This document shows, one piece after another, positions 61,401-64,000 of a stretch of DNA of 64,000 bases. The stretch's first letter is position 1. Every line of letters begins with the position of its first letter. Below the pieces are notes generated by a model. That model was not told where the DNA came from, did not search any database, and was given only the letters and a program-made list of their open reading frames with translations. The stretch lies in NCBI GenBank assembly GCA_002347035.1, contig DEAM01000020.1, forward strand, positions 499 through 64,498, written 5' to 3'. The DNA is from Gemmatimonadales bacterium UBA2982 (GTDB taxonomy: Bacteria; Gemmatimonadota; Gemmatimonadetes; Longimicrobiales; Gaopeijiaceae). Made by a program: the position numbers and the translations under genes.

Positions 61401-61519
61401 GGGTCTCCGCACGTTTTAACGTACTGGGCTTCATGATCCTGGAAGCATACTACGCCTACCCATGGCAGCGACCCATCAAAGGGGGGCACTGGGGCTTTCA
61501 AATTGCCCCGGGATGGTAG
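58415..61519 (+). CDS. Giant exported metallopeptidase-like/TolB propeller/outer-membrane barrel protein (1034 aa)
   Basis: Signal peptide (MTRLFTVVLWGTVAWSC...ASAQ); residues about 35-290 a peptidase-MA-like gluzincin with HELVHAF (HExxH) and GMAEYLS (Glu ligand); about 310-620 a TolB/PD40 propeller (SPDGRFIAFQSE, SPDSQTLAFTSD, SADGSSLYFISD); then a C-terminal barrel of about 350 residues with GTDSYGNYVGGGTSAYFSDMLGDKAL, YGRYG and SSGVSARFNVLGFMILEAYYA, reminiscent of surface-antigen/Omp85 barrels. Start at ATG 58415 with AGGAAGG upstream; a GTG frame start lies 12 bp earlier. The barrel implies an outer-membrane anchor. Substrate unknown. Confidence 0.85.
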   Translation: MRFELSMTRLFTVVLWGTVAWSCLPGSASAQFGRNKVQFDDFDFQVLETEHFDWHFYPEEADAVQDAVRMGERWYERLARSFQHEFETAKPVILYADHPDFQQTNTLQGFIGEGTGGVTESMKNRVIMPLAGSYWDTDHVLGHELVHAFQYNIAQSSRGGGLQGLTMLPLWLIEGMAEYLSVGRDDPLTAMWMRDAIRRDELPTILQMTRDTRFFPYRFGQALWAYIGGTYGDDAVTEIFRRSLRIGFEGAITQVLAMSTDTLSVRWEEQIAEDYLPLMEGRTAPEDAGNLILAPSTDAGTQNISPSLSPDGRFIAFQSEKDLFSIDLYMADAETGRIIRKLASADSDPHIDALRALDSSGTWSPDSQFFAYVVFAEGRNQMVIVQSSNGRVSQRLTFENTDIGAIANPSWSPDNRYLAFSGSVGGITDLFLYDLEAESIIRLTDDKYADFQPTWSPDSQTLAFTSDRGPQTNFENLTYSRFQLATVDIATREIEVVPVFGNVKHINPQYSADGSSLYFISDQDGFSDVYELNLENDEVRRVTNLATAVSGITYLAPALSVSRSGRAAFSVFDDLEFHIYTLELDEPAALVSRIENPELQPGRLLPPVASTRFSRIATYLADPQTGLVPSGAFAAEDAEEYESGLSIDFVGQPSIGVGTDSYGNYVGGGTSAYFSDMLGDKALAVMLQAQGTFKDIGGQAFYTDLSRRWNWGIGGGHIPYLIPYLMPGNDANGFYWGLTSYRIFVSSLLGQVSYPFSSTMRFELSGGLTRYGYDIQVDKLYQNAFGQTYDIQRESLDAPSPLNLVQASAAIVGDNAFFGFVSPIRGSRYRFEVERTQGTVDFQTIIADYRRYFAPNNNLTIALRGLHYGRYGLQTPPGSNAGGFFGGFGLLNPLFLGYETFVRGYAWESFEVGECESRTTYCSAIDRLLGNQIAVTSLEARIPLLGVEQYGLFNFSFVPTELVLFTDAGLAWDEDHPPTLEWSRSGNGRVPVVSSGVSARFNVLGFMILEAYYAYPWQRPIKGGHWGFQIAPGW

Positions 61520-61633
61520 CAGCCCAGTCGCTCTACTGTTCTGGCACCAGAAAAATACGGACTGTAGTACCAAGCCAAGCAAGTGAACGCTGGTGTTTTC
61601 CCGCTACGTTGACTGTCCTGAGCTGTTCGAAAA

Positions 61634-62425
61634 CTAAAAGACTGAGCGAATGGACCCACCGTCTACGGGAACCGATACACCCGTGATGTAACTCGCCCGC
61701 TCGGAAGCCAGAAACGCTACCATAGCCGCGAACTCTCTAGGTGATCCGATACGTCCCATAGGAATTTGGCTTTCCCACTGCGCGACGGTTTCGTCGATGC
61801 TTGCTCCCGAGCGGCCAGCGATATCCTCTGCTAATTGGTCGAGGCGCTCTGTTTTAGTATAGCCGGGCATTACGTTATTAACTGTTACACCAGAACCGGC
61901 CACTTCATTTGAAAGTGTCTTTGCGAAGCCGGTTACAGCTGCTCTCACACTGTTTGACAAGATGAGACCATCCACGGGTTGCTTGACAGCGACGGAAGTG
62001 ATGTTGATGACTCGCCCCCATCCGGCCTCTTTCATCTCCGGAAGGACTCCACGTGTCAACCGGAGAACACTGTATAGATTTTGGTGGACTGCGTCATTCC
62101 ATGTCTCGAAGGAATGGCTTTCAAATGGGCCCGGCGGTGGCCCCCCTGTGTTAGTGACAAGAATGTCGATGTTACCAAATGCGGCCTTCGCCTTCTTTAG
62201 CAATCGCTCGGTATCTTTAGGTTCACTCAGGTTAGCAGGCACAGCAATCACTTCGGCACCAGTCTTCTTAGCGATCTCCTGACTCGCCTCTTCCAGTGGA
62301 CCCGGTGTGCGCGCGCAGGTGACGAGATTAGCGCCCTCGTTAGCCAGCTCATCGGCAACGGCCCGACCGAGTCCGCGACTCGATGCTGCCACCAGTGCTG
62401 TCTTCCCTCTAAGACCTAAATCCAT
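61634..62425 (-). CDS. SDR-family oxidoreductase, atypical active site (263 aa)
   Basis: Rossmann-fold short-chain dehydrogenase: ALVAASSRGLGRAVADELA (NAD(P) loop), VTNTGGPPPGPF, NITSVAVKQPVDGLILSNSVRAAVTGFAKTL, VMPGYTKTERLD and SYITGVSVPVDGG. The catalytic YxxxK is absent at the usual place; the stretch is LSNSVRAA, with Ser-Asn-x-x-Arg in place of Tyr...Lys, a variant seen in a known branch of SDRs. Start at ATG 62425. Reaction uncertain. Lies beyond mlaD on the same strand but 160 bp away. Confidence 0.87.
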   Translation of the reverse strand: MDLGLRGKTALVAASSRGLGRAVADELANEGANLVTCARTPGPLEEASQEIAKKTGAEVIAVPANLSEPKDTERLLKKAKAAFGNIDILVTNTGGPPPGPFESHSFETWNDAVHQNLYSVLRLTRGVLPEMKEAGWGRVINITSVAVKQPVDGLILSNSVRAAVTGFAKTLSNEVAGSGVTVNNVMPGYTKTERLDQLAEDIAGRSGASIDETVAQWESQIPMGRIGSPREFAAMVAFLASERASYITGVSVPVDGGSIRSVF

Positions 62426-62587
62426 TCTTACTACCCCCAAAGATATTATGAGTCCCAGAAAGTCGGTCTTCTCAGGGTGGCACAAACACGTCAAGGTTCA
62501 AGGTATCCTCCAGGGCTTTAGGCTTCTCTAGCACGTGAGAGAGTGCCGACCATCGCCATCAGCGGCCAAGGAAGAATGTGCTAACCT

Positions 62588-63544
62588 TCAGAAGATCGAG
62601 AGGTTGATATATTTGCTGGGGTTATCCTGCAGATCTTCAAGAAGTGAAGCTACGCTTTCGGCAGCAGAATTGAGATTGTCATAGAGCGCCTCATCCGTGG
62701 AAAGGCGACCCAGGGTTCCCTCGCCTGAGTCCATCCGAGCGATTACCGAACGCAGTGATTCGGTCGCCGAGTCCAAATTCTCACCCATCTCAGCAATCGC
62801 AGCTATCGCTGAGTCCGCACGTGCTATCGCACTCGCTACATCAGGACCTGCGGCGGCGGCTTCTTCCAGACCTTCGGCAGATCGCACTAAACTCTCCGAC
62901 AAGTCTCCTAGAGTGTTCCGTTGCTCTTGTGTGAATGCAGACAACTCAGTCAACAAACTTTGCAGTTCCGTTGCCGAACCTTGAATTGTGCCAACCGTCT
63001 CTGGATTTAGTAGGGAGTCAATTGCCGAGAGAACCGAACCAGCCTGTTCACTTAGTTCGTCTACTGAGCCAAGGAGTCCAGAGCTAAGTGCTCCTTCTCC
63101 AGGAATCGTATCCCCATCTTGATAAAATTCATTTGAATTGCTTGGCTCGATGAGGAGTGTTCTGCCACCGAAAAGTCCCGCTTCACCCATCGTTGTCCGC
63201 GAACCTCTCGGAATACCCCAACCACGCTCAATTTCCAATCGGATGTGAACCAGGCCGTCCACCATTTCAAAGCCGTTCACACGTCCGACGTTAACGCCCT
63301 GCATCTGAATGGGGTCTCCTGCCCTAACCCCACCTGCGTCTGCAACGGTAGTGACAAGCATGCTCCGGCCACGAAACGTCGCAGGATCAGTCATCCAAAA
63401 AAGAACAACTACGAAGGATACCAGGCCCAAAAGCACAAAAAGCCCGAGCTTAGCTTCTCTACTTCTGGTGCTACTCGGAATTGATTTAAGGATCTCTTCG
63501 TCGGTGACGCGCTGGTGCGTTAAGCCTTCTGATGTATCTGTCAT
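62588..63544 (-). CDS. mlaD: MlaD-family MCE protein (318 aa)
   Basis: Membrane-anchored MCE-domain subunit of the Mla lipid transport complex that keeps outer-membrane lipid asymmetry. One N-terminal helix (LGLFVLLGLVSFVVVLFWM, about residues 33-51) and the MCE domain ADAGGVRAGDPIQMQGVNVGRV...GLFGGRTLLIEPS; from about residue 150 a long helical region (ELSEQAGSVLSAIDSLL, SLVRSAEGLEEA) that extends the pore. ATG at 63544 is 1 bp after the mlaF stop. Confidence 0.93.
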   Translation of the reverse strand: MTDTSEGLTHQRVTDEEILKSIPSSTRSREAKLGLFVLLGLVSFVVVLFWMTDPATFRGRSMLVTTVADAGGVRAGDPIQMQGVNVGRVNGFEMVDGLVHIRLEIERGWGIPRGSRTTMGEAGLFGGRTLLIEPSNSNEFYQDGDTIPGEGALSSGLLGSVDELSEQAGSVLSAIDSLLNPETVGTIQGSATELQSLLTELSAFTQEQRNTLGDLSESLVRSAEGLEEAAAAGPDVASAIARADSAIAAIAEMGENLDSATESLRSVIARMDSGEGTLGRLSTDEALYDNLNSAAESVASLLEDLQDNPSKYINLSIF

Positions 63545-63545
63545 G

Positions 63546-64000
63546 TCAGCTCGATACCATATCCAATGCGGCCTCAGCAGCCGCGCGATCTACGAAAGCC
63601 CGGACCACTGTGTCCGGGCTACCTCTAAACTCTTCTGGTGTGCCGCAAAAACGAACCACCCCACCATCCAACATTGCTACGCGATCGCACATCTCAAGTC
63701 CGCCTTCCACGTCGTGAGTCACCAGTAGTGATGTCACCTCCAACTCTTTTGAGAGTCGCGCGATAAGCCGTTCAATGGCTGCTGTGTTAACAGGATCGAG
63801 CCCGGTTGTGGGCTCATCCCATAACAGTATCTCAGGCTGACCAACCACAGCCCTTGCAATACCAACCCGCTTCTTCATACCTCCTGACAGTTCTGAAGGA
63901 ATCTTAGCCAAAACCTCATGAGGATCGAGATTCACCATCTCCAGCGATTTCCACACCTTACGCGCCACCTCAAGCTTCGGCATCTGATTCAGGTCCTCCT
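63546..64000 (-). CDS. mlaF: Mla ABC transporter ATP-binding subunit, MlaF (partial)
   Basis: C-terminal part of an ABC ATPase, cut by the right window edge. The signature LSGGMKKRVGIARA, Walker B ILLWDEPTTGLDP, and switch His SLLVTHDVEG are present; the Walker A lies outside. The frame continues through the last bases of the window (EDLNQ before Met at 63983), so the true start is upstream. Energises lipid transport with the MlaD protein encoded 1 bp downstream. Confidence 0.93.
   Translation of the reverse strand, partial: EDLNQMPKLEVARKVWKSLEMVNLDPHEVLAKIPSELSGGMKKRVGIARAVVGQPEILLWDEPTTGLDPVNTAAIERLIARLSKELEVTSLLVTHDVEGGLEMCDRVAMLDGGVVRFCGTPEEFRGSPDTVVRAFVDRAAAEAALDMVSS

Overview
The window looks like a chromosomal segment of a free-living Gram-negative bacterium of the Gemmatimonadota type. 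The grounds are the outer-membrane and LPS genes (LptE, LpxH, a heptose-phosphate adenylyltransferase, Mla transport), a Ser/Thr kinase fused to a TolB-like propeller, DUF5916 and DUF5683 proteins, and many exported peptidases and hydrolases with PD40 or VOC domains. This is inferred from gene content; no rRNA is present. There is no transposase, phage gene or CRISPR array.

Layout. 1-8.1 kb: a partial tRNA, then minus-strand metabolic and exported-enzyme genes (M28 peptidase, IlvD, sugar dehydrogenase, CocE-type hydrolase, VOC protein, alpha/beta hydrolase). 8.2-12.9 kb: a nitrogen block with a TorF-type porin, a PII protein, an Amt ammonium transporter and a NifA-like GAF-AAA-Fis activator. 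A good sigma-54 promoter lies ahead of amt, and an identical 15-bp site stands before amt and before the activator gene. 13-15.7 kb: a secreted protein plus a cytochrome c / predicted copper monooxygenase. A second copy of this pair lies at 35.1-37.7 kb. 16-24.1 kb, plus strand: cupin, S9 peptidase, two GC-rich anion transporters (SLC13, SulP), then decayed pieces of the SLC13 and S9 genes, then an exported cyanophycinase. 24.2-34 kb: DinB, a broken small gene, VOC, kinase-propeller, ArsB/NhaD transporter, tRNA-Pro, amidohydrolase and a Tat-exported FMN oxidase carrying a CxxCH motif. 34-48.3 kb: secreted redox genes, including the second copper/cytochrome module, diheme proteins, a YncE-like propeller, a Tat flavoprotein with its own diheme cytochrome, and a DUF5916 protein.

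48.3-54 kb: a tight minus-strand run (lipoprotein, LptE, a HemC-fold protein without catalytic residues, HldE-C/RfaE2, RNase PH, RdgB, DUF971, DUF5916) facing divergent lpxH-DUF5683. 54-64 kb: a selenocysteine tRNA, RidA, a DSD1-like PLP enzyme with a TlpA lipoprotein and a sialidase-like lipoprotein, a very large metallopeptidase-propeller-barrel protein, an SDR and mlaD-mlaF (mlaF cut by the window edge).

The most notable points are the duplicated cytochrome/PHM-like copper enzyme module, the NifA-like/sigma-54/PII/Amt circuit with a candidate operator, the dead HemC homologue, the selC tRNA, and the gene remnants behind the transporter block. Functional calls are from motif reading only; no database search was run.
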